NCBI RefSeq assembly: GCF_003253705.1
Contig: NZ_QKYU01000002.1
Location: forward strand, 62,001-126,000
Direction of reading: 5' to 3'
Origin: Humitalea rosea
GTDB lineage: Bacteria > Pseudomonadota > Alphaproteobacteria > Acetobacterales > Acetobacteraceae
DNA length: 64,000 nucleotides
A model generated the notes under the pieces. The model was not told the origin of the DNA, made no database searches, and saw only the letters and a list, made by a program, of their open reading frames with translations. Below, one piece after another: positions 37,098 through 45,374 of this stretch. The translations under genes were made by a program, and so were the position numbers. How positions within the stretch are numbered: position 1 is the stretch's first letter; each line of letters begins with the position of its first letter.

Positions 37098-37835
37098 TCA
37101 GCTCTCCATCCAAGGGGGTGGTGGCATGGCCTGCCAGGCTTCGCGCAGGGCGGCCGACCAGCCGTCCCGCACCAGACGCAGATAGGGATCTTCGTCGCTG
37201 ATCCGTCGCTGCAGCGCAATGGTTTGCGTGCCCTGCCGCGACACCAGCAGATCGAGCGGCAACCCGACCGTGAGGTTGGAGCGCAGCGTGCTGTCCATGC
37301 TGATCAGCGCGAGCTTCACGCCATCCTCCAGCGAGGTGTCGAAGGCCAGCGCGCGATCCAGGATCGGCTTGCCGTATTTGAGCTCGCCGATCTGCAGGAA
37401 GGGATTGTCCGGCGTGGCCTCGATGAAGTTGCCCGCGGCATAGACCAGATACAGGCGCATCGGCCCGCCCGCGATCTGCCCGCCGAGCAGCACCGAGACA
37501 TCGAAGCCGATGTTCTGCGCCGAGAGCGTGGGGCCATCGGCGCGATACACCTCGCGGATCGCCTCGCCGACCAGGCGTGCCGCCTGGAACATGCTGGGCA
37601 CGGTGAAGAGCGTATGCGTGGTGCCGTCGAAGGCGATGCCTTCCTGCAGGCGGTTCCACGCCGATTGGGTGATCGCCAGATTGCCGGCCGAGAGCAGGCA
37701 CAGCATCCGCTCATCCGGTGCCGTCGCGGTGAACATCTTGGAGAAGGTGGAGATGTTGTCCACGCCCGCGTTGGTGCGGGTGTCGGACAGCATCACCAGC
37801 CCGTCCTCCAGGCAGAGGCCGACGCAATAGGTCAC
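37098..37835 (-). CDS. Anbu-type bacterial proteasome homologue peptidase
   Basis: A 245-residue Ntn hydrolase of the Anbu (ancestral beta subunit/BPH) family. After removal of the initiator methionine (GTG codon) the N-terminal residue is threonine (MTYCVGLCLEDGLVML), the expected nucleophile. SDTRTNAGVD and the lysine in STFSKMF match the conserved aspartate and lysine of the active site. FDVSVLLGGQIAGGPMRLYL and the C-terminal LPLDLLVSRQGT also fit. Anbu forms open helical or ring assemblies and its substrate is unknown. It is the last of three genes with an alpha-E protein and a circularly permuted ATP-grasp protein, an arrangement known from other proteobacteria. Confidence 0.92.
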   Translation of the reverse strand: MTYCVGLCLEDGLVMLSDTRTNAGVDNISTFSKMFTATAPDERMLCLLSAGNLAITQSAWNRLQEGIAFDGTTHTLFTVPSMFQAARLVGEAIREVYRADGPTLSAQNIGFDVSVLLGGQIAGGPMRLYLVYAAGNFIEATPDNPFLQIGELKYGKPILDRALAFDTSLEDGVKLALISMDSTLRSNLTVGLPLDLLVSRQGTQTIALQRRISDEDPYLRLVRDGWSAALREAWQAMPPPPWMES

Positions 37836-37844
37836 TGGCCCCAG

Positions 37845-37874
37845 CCGCCAGCCACCAGGCCGCCAGCCACCAGG
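37845..37874. repeat. 15-bp tandem duplication before the Anbu gene
   Basis: CCGCCAGCCACCAGG occurs at 37845-37859 and 37860-37874, filling most of the 42-base spacer between the alpha-E stop and the Anbu GTG. It lies where the ribosome binding site should be, and no good Shine-Dalgarno sequence is left there. Confidence 0.85.
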
Positions 37875-37877
37875 TCG

Positions 37878-38819
37878 TCAGCCATGGAGGTAGGTGTCGG
37901 CGATCTCGATGCCGAGTCGGATGTTGGCGGCGATGGTCTCGGTGATGAAGGCGTGCAGCCCCTGTTCAAGAATGGTCTCGATGCCATTGTCGCGCAGCCG
38001 CGCATGCATCCGTGCCGCGGTGTCGTTGGCGCTGCCGCGCCGGCCGCCGGTATCGGCCTCGATCACGCGCAGCACGCGATCGACGCGGCCGTAGCAGGCG
38101 ATCAACGAACGCGGCAGCTCCGGCCGCATGATCAGCAGCTCGGCGACCAGCGGCGCCCGCAGCCGCGCGCGATAGACATGCTGGTAGGCGCGCAGCGAGG
38201 CGACGGCGCGCAGCACCGCCTGGCATTGCGCGTGGGAGGCCGCATCCTCGGCCGCACCGGGGGCGAAGACCGCATGGCGCACATCCAGCAGCCGTGCGGT
38301 GTTGTCCGCCCGCTCCAGCATCGTGCCGAGATGGGTGAAGCGCCAGGCCTCGCCCCGCAGCATGGTGTCGGCGGCGGCGCCGTTGAACAGCAGCGTGCGC
38401 GACTTCACCCAGTCGAGGAACCCCGGCAGCCGGTCGCCCTGGATGGTGCCGGCATCGAGGCGGCGGAATTCCAGCCAGGTCTCGTTGATCGCCTCCCACA
38501 TGTCGGAGGTCAGCGCGGTGCGGACGGCGCGGGCGTTGCGGCGCCCGGATTCGATGCAATTGGCGATGGAGGAGGGGTTGGAGGTGTCGAGCGTCAGCCA
38601 GTGGATCGCCGCCTCGCCGGTGAAGGCCTTGTGCTTGGCGGTGAAGCCTTCCTCGCCGCCGGCCGCGATGACCAGCGCGCGCCATTCCACCGCGGGGCTG
38701 GCCAGGGCGCCGCCGAGGGAGGCCATCCGCAGCGAGGATTGCAGCCCGCGCGCGACATTGCCCGCGCGTTCCGAATAGCGGCCGAGCCAGTAGAGGCTGT
38801 CGGCGGTGCGGGAGAGCAT
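37878..38819 (-). CDS. Alpha-E domain protein
   Basis: A 313-residue all-helical protein of the alpha-E family. It starts MLSRTADSLYWLGRYSERAGNVARGL, and contains FLDWVKSRTLLFNGAA, GTMLERADNTARLLDVRH and the C-terminal YLHG end. These conserved arginine and glutamate patterns define a family that always travels with circularly permuted ATP-grasp proteins and often with transglutaminases or Anbu. Comparative genomics has proposed that such sets make or modify peptides, but the biochemical role of alpha-E is unknown. Its ATG overlaps the stop of the ATP-grasp gene by one base. Confidence 0.92.
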   Translation of the reverse strand: MLSRTADSLYWLGRYSERAGNVARGLQSSLRMASLGGALASPAVEWRALVIAAGGEEGFTAKHKAFTGEAAIHWLTLDTSNPSSIANCIESGRRNARAVRTALTSDMWEAINETWLEFRRLDAGTIQGDRLPGFLDWVKSRTLLFNGAAADTMLRGEAWRFTHLGTMLERADNTARLLDVRHAVFAPGAAEDAASHAQCQAVLRAVASLRAYQHVYRARLRAPLVAELLIMRPELPRSLIACYGRVDRVLRVIEADTGGRRGSANDTAARMHARLRDNGIETILEQGLHAFITETIAANIRLGIEIADTYLHG

Positions 38820-40291
38820 CAGAACCCTCCCCGGGATTGCGACTGGGACTGGGATTGCGACGGGTCCGGCTCGTCCTCGACCACCCAGGTATCCTTGGTG
38901 CCGCCGCCCTGGGAGGAGTTGACCACCAGCGAGCCCTCCCGCAGCGCCACCCGCGTCAACCCGCCCGGCACGATCCGCACCTCGCGCCCGGTCAGCACGA
39001 AGGGCCGCAGATCGACATGGCGCGGCCCGATGCCGCCATCGACCAGGGTCGGCACGGTGGACAGCGCCAGGGTCGGCTGCGCGATATAGTCATTCGGCCG
39101 CGCCCGGATGCGGGCGGCGAAATCCGCGCGCTGCTCGGCGGTGCTATGCGGCCCGACCAGCATGCCGTAGCCGCCCGAGCCATGCGTCAGCTTCACCACC
39201 AGCTCATGCAAATGGTCGAGCACATAGGCGCGCTCATCCTCCCGCTCGCAGAGGTAGGTCGGCACATTCGCGAGCAGCGGCTCCTCGTGCAGGTAGAAGC
39301 GCACCATCTCGGGCACATAGGGGTAGATCGCCTTGTCATCGGCGATCCCGGCACCGGGGGCATTGGTCAGGGAGACATTCCCGGCCCGGTAGGCCCGCAT
39401 CAGCCCAGCCACGCCGAGCGTGCTGTCCGGCAGGAACACTTCAGGGTCCAGGTAGTCGTCGTCGATGCGGCGGTAGATGACATCGACCCGCTGCGGCCCG
39501 GCGGTGGTCTTCATGAAGACGATGTCGTCCTCGACGAACAGATCCGGCCCCTCGACCAGTTCCACGCCCATCTCATCGGCCAGGAAGGAATGCTCGTAAT
39601 AGGCCGAGTTGTAGGGCCCCGGCGTCAGCACGACGACGGTCGGATCGCCCGCGCAATTGGCCGGCGCGATGGATTTCAGCGTCTCCAGAAGTTCCTCGGG
39701 GTAGTCGCTGACCGGCAGCAGCCGGTGGGTGGCGCAGAGATCGGGGAAGAGCCGCAGCATCGCCTCGCGGTTTTCCAGCATGTAGGAGACGCCGGAGGGC
39801 GTGCGGCAATTGTCTTCCAGCACATAGAAGTCATCGGCGCTGGTGCGGACCAGGTCGATCCCGGCGATATGGGTATAGACGCCGCGCGCCGGGACGAAGC
39901 CGCGCATGTGCTTGCAGTAAAGCTCGTTCTCCAACACCAGCGGGCCTGGGATCTTGCCGGCCTTGATGATCTCCCCCGGGCCATAGACATCGGCGAGGAA
40001 GGCGTTCAGCGCCCGGACCCGCTGTTCCAGCCCGCGTGCCAGACGGTCCCATTCCCCGCGGCCGAGGACGCGCGGGATGATGTCGAAAGGGATCAGCCGC
40101 TCCGGGTCGCCGCCCTCGCCATAGACGGCGAAGGTGATGCCGATGCGGCGGAACAGGACCTCGGCGTCCAGCCGTTTCTTTTCCAGCGCGGCCTCGCCGG
40201 CGGCCTCCAGATAGCGGGCGATCCCCGCATAGGGGGCGCGCGTGCCCCCCTGGTCGTTCATCTCATCGAAGGCAGGAGGGGTTTCCGTCAC
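38819..40291 (-). CDS. Circularly permuted ATP-grasp protein (type 2)
   Basis: A 490-residue protein of the CP-ATPgrasp_2 family. Recognisable blocks are FDIIPRVLGRGEWDRLARGLEQRV, YCKHMRGFVPARGVY, FYVLEDNCRTPSGVSYMLENR, VVLTPGPYNSAYYEHSFLADEMG and KLTHGSGGYGMLVGPHS. ATP-grasp enzymes activate a carboxylate as an acyl phosphate and join it to an amine, so a peptide or amide ligase is likely. The extreme C-terminus carries a serine-glutamine repeat encoded by a short DNA repeat. It heads the ATP-grasp/alpha-E/Anbu operon. The transglutaminase-like protein that often completes such sets is absent. Confidence 0.92.
   Translation of the reverse strand: MTETPPAFDEMNDQGGTRAPYAGIARYLEAAGEAALEKKRLDAEVLFRRIGITFAVYGEGGDPERLIPFDIIPRVLGRGEWDRLARGLEQRVRALNAFLADVYGPGEIIKAGKIPGPLVLENELYCKHMRGFVPARGVYTHIAGIDLVRTSADDFYVLEDNCRTPSGVSYMLENREAMLRLFPDLCATHRLLPVSDYPEELLETLKSIAPANCAGDPTVVVLTPGPYNSAYYEHSFLADEMGVELVEGPDLFVEDDIVFMKTTAGPQRVDVIYRRIDDDYLDPEVFLPDSTLGVAGLMRAYRAGNVSLTNAPGAGIADDKAIYPYVPEMVRFYLHEEPLLANVPTYLCEREDERAYVLDHLHELVVKLTHGSGGYGMLVGPHSTAEQRADFAARIRARPNDYIAQPTLALSTVPTLVDGGIGPRHVDLRPFVLTGREVRIVPGGLTRVALREGSLVVNSSQGGGTKDTWVVEDEPDPSQSQSQSQSRGGF
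38833..38862 (-). repeat. Short repeat encoding a serine-glutamine tail
   Basis: Alternating TGGGACTGGGATTGCGAC-like units near the 3' end of the ATP-grasp gene encode a run of SQ dipeptides after the PDP sequence. It is a slippage-prone low-complexity tail. Confidence 0.75.
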
Positions 40292-40368
40292 GACGATCTT
40301 CGGGTCCCGATGGGTTGTTGGTCAGTCTCCGCATGCCCGCCATGCGGCGCAAGGGCAGCAAACCCGTA

Positions 40369-41781
40369 TCAGGCGAGGTTTGGTGCCCGCATGTGCCATT
40401 CGGTGTCGCGTTGGAAGGCATCCGCTGCCGCAAGGATGCGCGCTTCGGCAAAAGGCCGCCCCGCGAGTTGCAGCCCCACCGGCAGGCCGCGGTCGTCGAA
40501 GCCGCAGGGCACCGAGACGGTCGGCAGGCCGAGGTAGTTGAACGGCCGCGTATTGGCCGAGGCCGCCATCATCCGCCCCCAATTGGCCATATCGGCATCC
40601 GCATCGGTCTCGGCGCGGGTGGGGACCCGGGTGCGCAGGGTCGGCGTGACGACCAGATCATAGGCCGAGAGCGCCTCGGCCACGAAGGCGCGCAGCAGTG
40701 GCCCGCGCATCGACAGCGCGGCGACATAGGTCGGCCCCGGCACGCCATAGCCGGCATAGATGCGCGCCGAGAGGTGGGTCGCGTAATCCTGCGGCCGATC
40801 CCGCATCCAATTGGCATGGATGGTGGCCGATTCGACGCGGGAGATCATGGCCGTGCAGGCATTGATCGCCCGCATCATGGGAAGCGCGATCCGGGTCACC
40901 TCGGCCCCGCGCCCGCGCAGCACCTCCAGCGCCGCCTCGAAGGCCGCCATCACCGGGGCATCCGCGTCTTCGAGGAAGTAGGTCTCGATCACCGCGATCC
41001 GGCTGCCGCGCAGGTCGCCGGTCAGGGCGGCCTCGTAATCCGGCACCGGCTCGCGCGCGCTGGTCGGGTCCAGCTCATCCCTGCCGGCGATGACCTTGAG
41101 CAGCCGGGCGGCGTCCTTGGCGCTGCGGACCAGCGGCCCGACATTGTCGAAGGAGAAGGACAGCGGCATCACCCCGGTCCGCGGCACCCGCGTCTGGGTC
41201 GGCTTCAGCCCGGTGATCCCGCACATGGTCGCCGGCAGCCGGATCGAGCCGCCGGTATCCGAGCCCAGCGCCGCATAGACGAAACCCGCCGCCACCGCGG
41301 CGCCGGAGCCGGAGGAGGAGCCGCCGGTGCAGTAATCGGTGTTCCAGGGGTTCCTGCAATCGCCGAAATGCGCGTTGTGACCAGTGGCGTTCTGGGCGAA
41401 TTCGGCCATGTTCAGCGTGCCGCAGTCGATCGCCCCGGCCTCATCCAGGCGGGACAGCGCGGTGGCGGTGATCGGCGCCACGAAATTCTTGCGGATCTGG
41501 CTGCCGCAGGTGCTGACCCGGCCTTCGCGGTAGTACATGTCCTTGTGCATCATCGGCACGCCGGCCAGCGGGCCCAGCGCCTCGCCGCGCGACCGTGCGG
41601 CATCCAGGCTGGCGGCGCGTTCGCGGGCAAGCTCCGCATCCAGCCGGATCACGCTGTTCAGGGCCGCATCATGCGCGGCGATGCGGGCCAGGCAGGCCTC
41701 GGTCAGGGCCACGGCCGAAACCTCGCCGGCGGCGAAGGCATCGGCGGCGGCGGTCAGGGTCGGATATTCGCTGATCGGCAT
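40369..41781 (-). CDS. Amidase signature-family hydrolase (AtzE/GatA-like)
   Basis: A 470-residue amidase. The catalytic lysine is in GVPMMHKDMYY, the cis-serine and nucleophile region is GGSSSGSGAAVAAG followed by LGSDTGGSIRLPA, and GLKPTQTRVPRTG follows. Members cleave amides, including Glu-tRNA(Gln) side chains (GatA) and 1-carboxybiuret (AtzE). The small upstream gene encodes an AtzG/GatC-like partner and overlaps this start by one base (TGATG), so the two probably form a complex. A housekeeping GatA is unlikely because no GatB is present. Substrate unknown. Confidence 0.88.
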   Translation of the reverse strand: MPISEYPTLTAAADAFAAGEVSAVALTEACLARIAAHDAALNSVIRLDAELARERAASLDAARSRGEALGPLAGVPMMHKDMYYREGRVSTCGSQIRKNFVAPITATALSRLDEAGAIDCGTLNMAEFAQNATGHNAHFGDCRNPWNTDYCTGGSSSGSGAAVAAGFVYAALGSDTGGSIRLPATMCGITGLKPTQTRVPRTGVMPLSFSFDNVGPLVRSAKDAARLLKVIAGRDELDPTSAREPVPDYEAALTGDLRGSRIAVIETYFLEDADAPVMAAFEAALEVLRGRGAEVTRIALPMMRAINACTAMISRVESATIHANWMRDRPQDYATHLSARIYAGYGVPGPTYVAALSMRGPLLRAFVAEALSAYDLVVTPTLRTRVPTRAETDADADMANWGRMMAASANTRPFNYLGLPTVSVPCGFDDRGLPVGLQLAGRPFAEARILAAADAFQRDTEWHMRAPNLA

Positions 41782-41984
41782 CAGCCGGGCTCCTTCGTCG
41801 CGGCCAAGGCGGCTTCGAAGCTCGCCGGCTCATCCTCGAAGGCCAGGCCGTCGCGGATCATGGCGAATTCCGCCAGGGCGGCCTGGAGATCCGAGAGGGC
41901 CGCCAGGGCGCGGTCGTTCGGCAAGCTGATGCCGTGCCAGGCCTCGATCGCCGCCACCGTGCCTTCGATGAATGTCTGGTCCAT
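41781..41984 (-). CDS. AtzG/GatC-like small subunit (DUF4089 type)
   Basis: A 67-residue protein that reads as one long helical hairpin (IEGTVAAIEAWHGISLPNDR, then LAALSDLQAALAEFAMIRDG) with an extended tail. Length, position directly before the amidase and overlap of the two genes match AtzG, the small GatC-like subunit that stabilises AtzE. The sequence similarity is judged by eye only. Confidence 0.75.
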   Translation of the reverse strand: MDQTFIEGTVAAIEAWHGISLPNDRALAALSDLQAALAEFAMIRDGLAFEDEPASFEAALAATKEPG

Positions 41985-42040
41985 GCGTGCAGCCCCCGGG
42001 CGTCAGAGCCTGTTACGCTATCGAAGGATTGCCGGCCCCG

Positions 42041-43729
42041 CTACATTGCCACCGCATAGGCCGGGCGGCGCGGATCGGCGCCGGCAAGCCGCAACCCGGT
42101 CGCGGGGTCGGTCTCCACCGCCTCGACGCTGCCCGCGAGCCAGGTGCGGTCGGGCCAGTCGCGGATGTCGTGCCCGCGCGCGGCCAAGGCGTGGCGCACG
42201 GTCTCGGGCACCAGCCCCTCCACCGCCAGGCGCCGGGGATAGGATTCGTAAGGCGCGAAGGAGGAGGGCGTGGCGTAGGAGGCGATGCGCGGCGCCTCGA
42301 TTGCCGTTTGCAGATCCATCCCGAAGTGGAAGCGGTTGAGCAGCACCTGCAGCATCGCCTGGATCTGCACATCCCCGCCCGGGGTGCCGAAGGGCATCAC
42401 CCCGCCATCGCGCGTGACCACCAGCGCGGGGTTCGGCGTCAGCCGCGGCCGCCGCCCGGGGCCGACGCCGGAGGGATGCAGCGGATCGGGGCGCGACTGG
42501 GTGCCGCGGCAGGAGGCGACGATGCCAAGCCCCGGCACCACCGGCGCATTCCACGATCCATCGGAGGGGGTGGCGCTGAAGGCGTTGCCCCAGCGGTCCA
42601 CCACCGCGACGTAGGAGGTGTCGGGCTCCACCGTGGGATGCCCGGCGCCGGTGACGCGGGGCGCGAGGTCGGGGCCGAACAGCGGCTCGGGCACGCCCGG
42701 ATGCGCGCGCTCCTGGTCGAACAGCGCGACGCGCGCGGCGATGTGCTCCTCCGACAGCAGCCGCTCGATCGGCACGTCGAAGATCGCGGGATCGGCGAAA
42801 TGGTGTTCGCGGTCGGCCATCGCGGCCTTCAGGCATTCGGCCATCAGATGCAAATAATCGGCCGAGTTGTGCGCCATGCCGTGGAAGCCCGCCCGCTCCA
42901 TCAGCAGCAGCGCTTCCAGCAGGGTCGGCCCCTGGCACCAGGGGCCGCAGACCATCACCTCATGCCCGCGCCAGCGGCGGGAGACGACGGGCTCGATCCG
43001 CGAATGGAAGCCGGCCATGTCCGAGCGGGACAGGAAGCCGCCCTCGGCCTGGATGAAATCGACGATCCTGGCCGCGATGTCGCCGCGGTAGAAGGCGGCA
43101 TGGGCGGCGGCCAGCCCCTCCAGCCGCCCGCCGGCGGCGCGCGCCACATCGGCCATATGGGTGAGCATCGCGGCGAGATCGGTCTGCACGAAGCGGCTGC
43201 CGACCGGCGGCGGCGCGCCGCCGGGCAAATAGATCGCGGCATTCTGCGGCCAGCGCGCATATTCGGCGGCGTGGCCGGCGAGGCTCTCGGCCAGCAGGGG
43301 ATAGACGAAGAAGCCCTCGGCGGCGAAGCGGATGGCCGGTTCGGCGATCTCCGCAAAACCCATGGTGCCGTGGCGTTCCAGCGCCGTGATCCAGGCATCG
43401 GGGGCGGCCGGCACCACCGTCCGCTGCACCCCGGGCGGCATCTTGCCCGCATGGTTGCGCATGAAGTGATCGGGCGGGATCGAGGCCGGCCAGTGGCCGA
43501 GCCCGGCGATCGTCTCCGTCGTGCCATCCGCCATGCGGATCAGGATCGGCGCCACACCCGCGACATTGACCAGATCGGGTTGCAGCACGCCGAGCGCGAG
43601 CCCCGCCGCGCAGCCCGCATCCACCGCATTGCCACCGGCTTCCAGGATGGCGAGCCCGGCGCTGGCCGCGAGGTAATGCCCGGCGGAGACGGCATGCCGG
43701 CTGCCGGCGATCAGGGGGCGTGTGCTCAC
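42041..43729 (-). CDS. Gamma-glutamyltransferase-family Ntn hydrolase
   Basis: A 562-residue protein. Typical blocks are SAGHYLAASAGLAILEAGGNAVDA, PDLVNVAGVAPILI and YRGDIAARIV. The likely autocatalytic threonine is in DTSYVAVVDRWGNAFSATPSDG near residue 390, which would split the chain into large and small subunits, and TPGGDVQIQAMLQVLLN follows. Family members move or hydrolyse gamma-glutamyl groups, or act as cephalosporin acylases. No signal peptide is visible, so it seems cytoplasmic, unlike classical GGT. The GTG start overlaps the stop of the peptide-binding protein gene (GTGA), pointing to a peptide salvage unit. Confidence 0.88.
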   Translation of the reverse strand: MSTRPLIAGSRHAVSAGHYLAASAGLAILEAGGNAVDAGCAAGLALGVLQPDLVNVAGVAPILIRMADGTTETIAGLGHWPASIPPDHFMRNHAGKMPPGVQRTVVPAAPDAWITALERHGTMGFAEIAEPAIRFAAEGFFVYPLLAESLAGHAAEYARWPQNAAIYLPGGAPPPVGSRFVQTDLAAMLTHMADVARAAGGRLEGLAAAHAAFYRGDIAARIVDFIQAEGGFLSRSDMAGFHSRIEPVVSRRWRGHEVMVCGPWCQGPTLLEALLLMERAGFHGMAHNSADYLHLMAECLKAAMADREHHFADPAIFDVPIERLLSEEHIAARVALFDQERAHPGVPEPLFGPDLAPRVTGAGHPTVEPDTSYVAVVDRWGNAFSATPSDGSWNAPVVPGLGIVASCRGTQSRPDPLHPSGVGPGRRPRLTPNPALVVTRDGGVMPFGTPGGDVQIQAMLQVLLNRFHFGMDLQTAIEAPRIASYATPSSFAPYESYPRRLAVEGLVPETVRHALAARGHDIRDWPDRTWLAGSVEAVETDPATGLRLAGADPRRPAYAVAM

Positions 43730-45306
43730 GGGGCGGGGCTTGCGTAGGTCGCGACCATCTGTTCGTCCATGCGCGGCGTGTAAGTGATGCCCCGTCGCGC
43801 CGCCGCGATGGTCACCTGATTGTAGAGCGGGATCGCCGCCCCGCGCGCGATGCCCGCCAGCATGGCGGCCCGCAGCGCCGGCTCGCGTTCGGGCCCCGAC
43901 ATGACAGCGGAGTTTTCGATCATCGCGTCCAGCTCGGGGTCGGAGAAGCCGCCCCGGTTGCCCTGCCCGATGCCCATGGCCCGGTTCTGCGTGTGCATCA
44001 CCGTGGCGAGCAGGTAGGAGGCGTCGCGCGAGGAGGAGAGCGACAGCCCGAACAGGATCAGCGGCACGTCGTTCCGCCCGGCCACGGTGCGGGGGAAGAA
44101 GACGCTGCCCGGCTGGGTCTCGACCGAGACCTTCAGCCCGGCGCGGCTGAGCATCTGCCCCGCCGCCTGGCAGATCCGCGAATCATTGACGTAGCGGTTG
44201 TTGGAACAGCCGATGGTCAGCCCGAAGCCCTGCGGATACCCCGCCTCGGCCAGCAGCCGCCGGGCCGCCGCCGGGTCGGGCCGTGCCGCCGGCAGGTTCG
44301 GGTCCCAGGCGCCGAAGCCCTCCGGCACCAGCTGCGCGGTCGCCACCGCCTGCCCGTCCATGGCGCGGGAGACCAGCGCCCCCCGGTCCAGCGCCAGCGA
44401 GATCGCCTGCCGCACCTTGAGGTCGCGCAGCGGGTTGCGGTCCAGCGGCTGGCCGGCGGTATCGGTGATCAGCGCCACGCGCTCCGGCCCGACCAGGGGC
44501 AGGAGGAACATCACGCGGTCGGAGGGGCGCTTGAACACCGAGACGCGGGGATCGCGCTCCAGCCGCTCGACATCGCTCGGCGAGATCTCCTCGACCAGAT
44601 CGACATCGCCCGAGAGCAGGGCGGCAAGGCGGGAGGCGTCGTTCGACATCACCCGTACCTCCACCTTCTCCCAAGGGGCGCGGCCGCCGTGCCAGCTCTC
44701 GTTGCGGGTGAGGCTCATGCCCTCCGCGCCGCGAAACGCGACCAGACGAAACGGCCCGGTGCCGATGGCGGCGCGGCCGGAGGCGAAATCGGCGGTGGTG
44801 GCGCCCTCGGCGGCCTTGGCGGAGACGATGAAGACATTCGTCAACTGCCCCGGCAACGTCGGGTTCGGCCGGTCGGTGGTCAGGCGGATGGTGTAGGGGT
44901 CCACCACCTCCACGCCCGTGATGGTGCGCAGGTTCGGCGTATAGGGCCCGGGGTTGTTCGGCACATTCGGGATGCGGGCGAGCGAGAAGGCGACATCCGC
45001 CGCGGTGAAGGGGCTGCCGTCCTGGAACAGGACGTCATGCTTCAGATGCAGGACCCAGGCGTTGTCGCCCTCGGCCTCCCAGGATTCGGCAAGGCCCGGG
45101 ACCCAGCGGCTCTCCGGGTCGCGCCCGATCAGACTGTCGTAGATGTGCCGCGCCGCCGCCATGTTCGGGCCGAGGAACAGGAAATGCGGATCGACGCCAA
45201 AGGTGGACTGCACCCCCATCGTCAGTGTCTGGGCGCCCGCGATCTGGGCCCCGGTGATCTGCGGCAGCAGGCCAAGAGCAAGGGCGAGGGTTGGCAACAG
45301 GCGCAT
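43726..45306 (-). CDS. ABC transporter substrate-binding protein, peptide/nickel family
   Basis: A 526-residue periplasmic binding protein of family 5 (DppA/OppA type). A signal peptide (MRLLPTLALALGLLPQITGA) precedes QTLTMGVQSTFGVDPHFLF. GLAESWEAEGDNAWVLHLKHDVLFQDGSPFTAADV, GTGPFRLVAF and LRDLKVRQAISLALDR are family hallmarks. It should bind a di- or oligopeptide or a similar ligand. No permease or ATPase genes of the transporter are adjacent; instead it is coupled to the gamma-glutamyltransferase-family gene, which suggests that the ligand may be a gamma-glutamyl or related peptide. Confidence 0.92.
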   Translation of the reverse strand: MRLLPTLALALGLLPQITGAQIAGAQTLTMGVQSTFGVDPHFLFLGPNMAAARHIYDSLIGRDPESRWVPGLAESWEAEGDNAWVLHLKHDVLFQDGSPFTAADVAFSLARIPNVPNNPGPYTPNLRTITGVEVVDPYTIRLTTDRPNPTLPGQLTNVFIVSAKAAEGATTADFASGRAAIGTGPFRLVAFRGAEGMSLTRNESWHGGRAPWEKVEVRVMSNDASRLAALLSGDVDLVEEISPSDVERLERDPRVSVFKRPSDRVMFLLPLVGPERVALITDTAGQPLDRNPLRDLKVRQAISLALDRGALVSRAMDGQAVATAQLVPEGFGAWDPNLPAARPDPAAARRLLAEAGYPQGFGLTIGCSNNRYVNDSRICQAAGQMLSRAGLKVSVETQPGSVFFPRTVAGRNDVPLILFGLSLSSSRDASYLLATVMHTQNRAMGIGQGNRGGFSDPELDAMIENSAVMSGPEREPALRAAMLAGIARGAAIPLYNQVTIAAARRGITYTPRMDEQMVATYASPAP

Positions 45307-45374
45307 GCATTCGACTCCGGTGAGGCGCCACGCTCCGGCCGGTGCCGGGGGCTGTCAACCGCCCGGGGCGGCCT

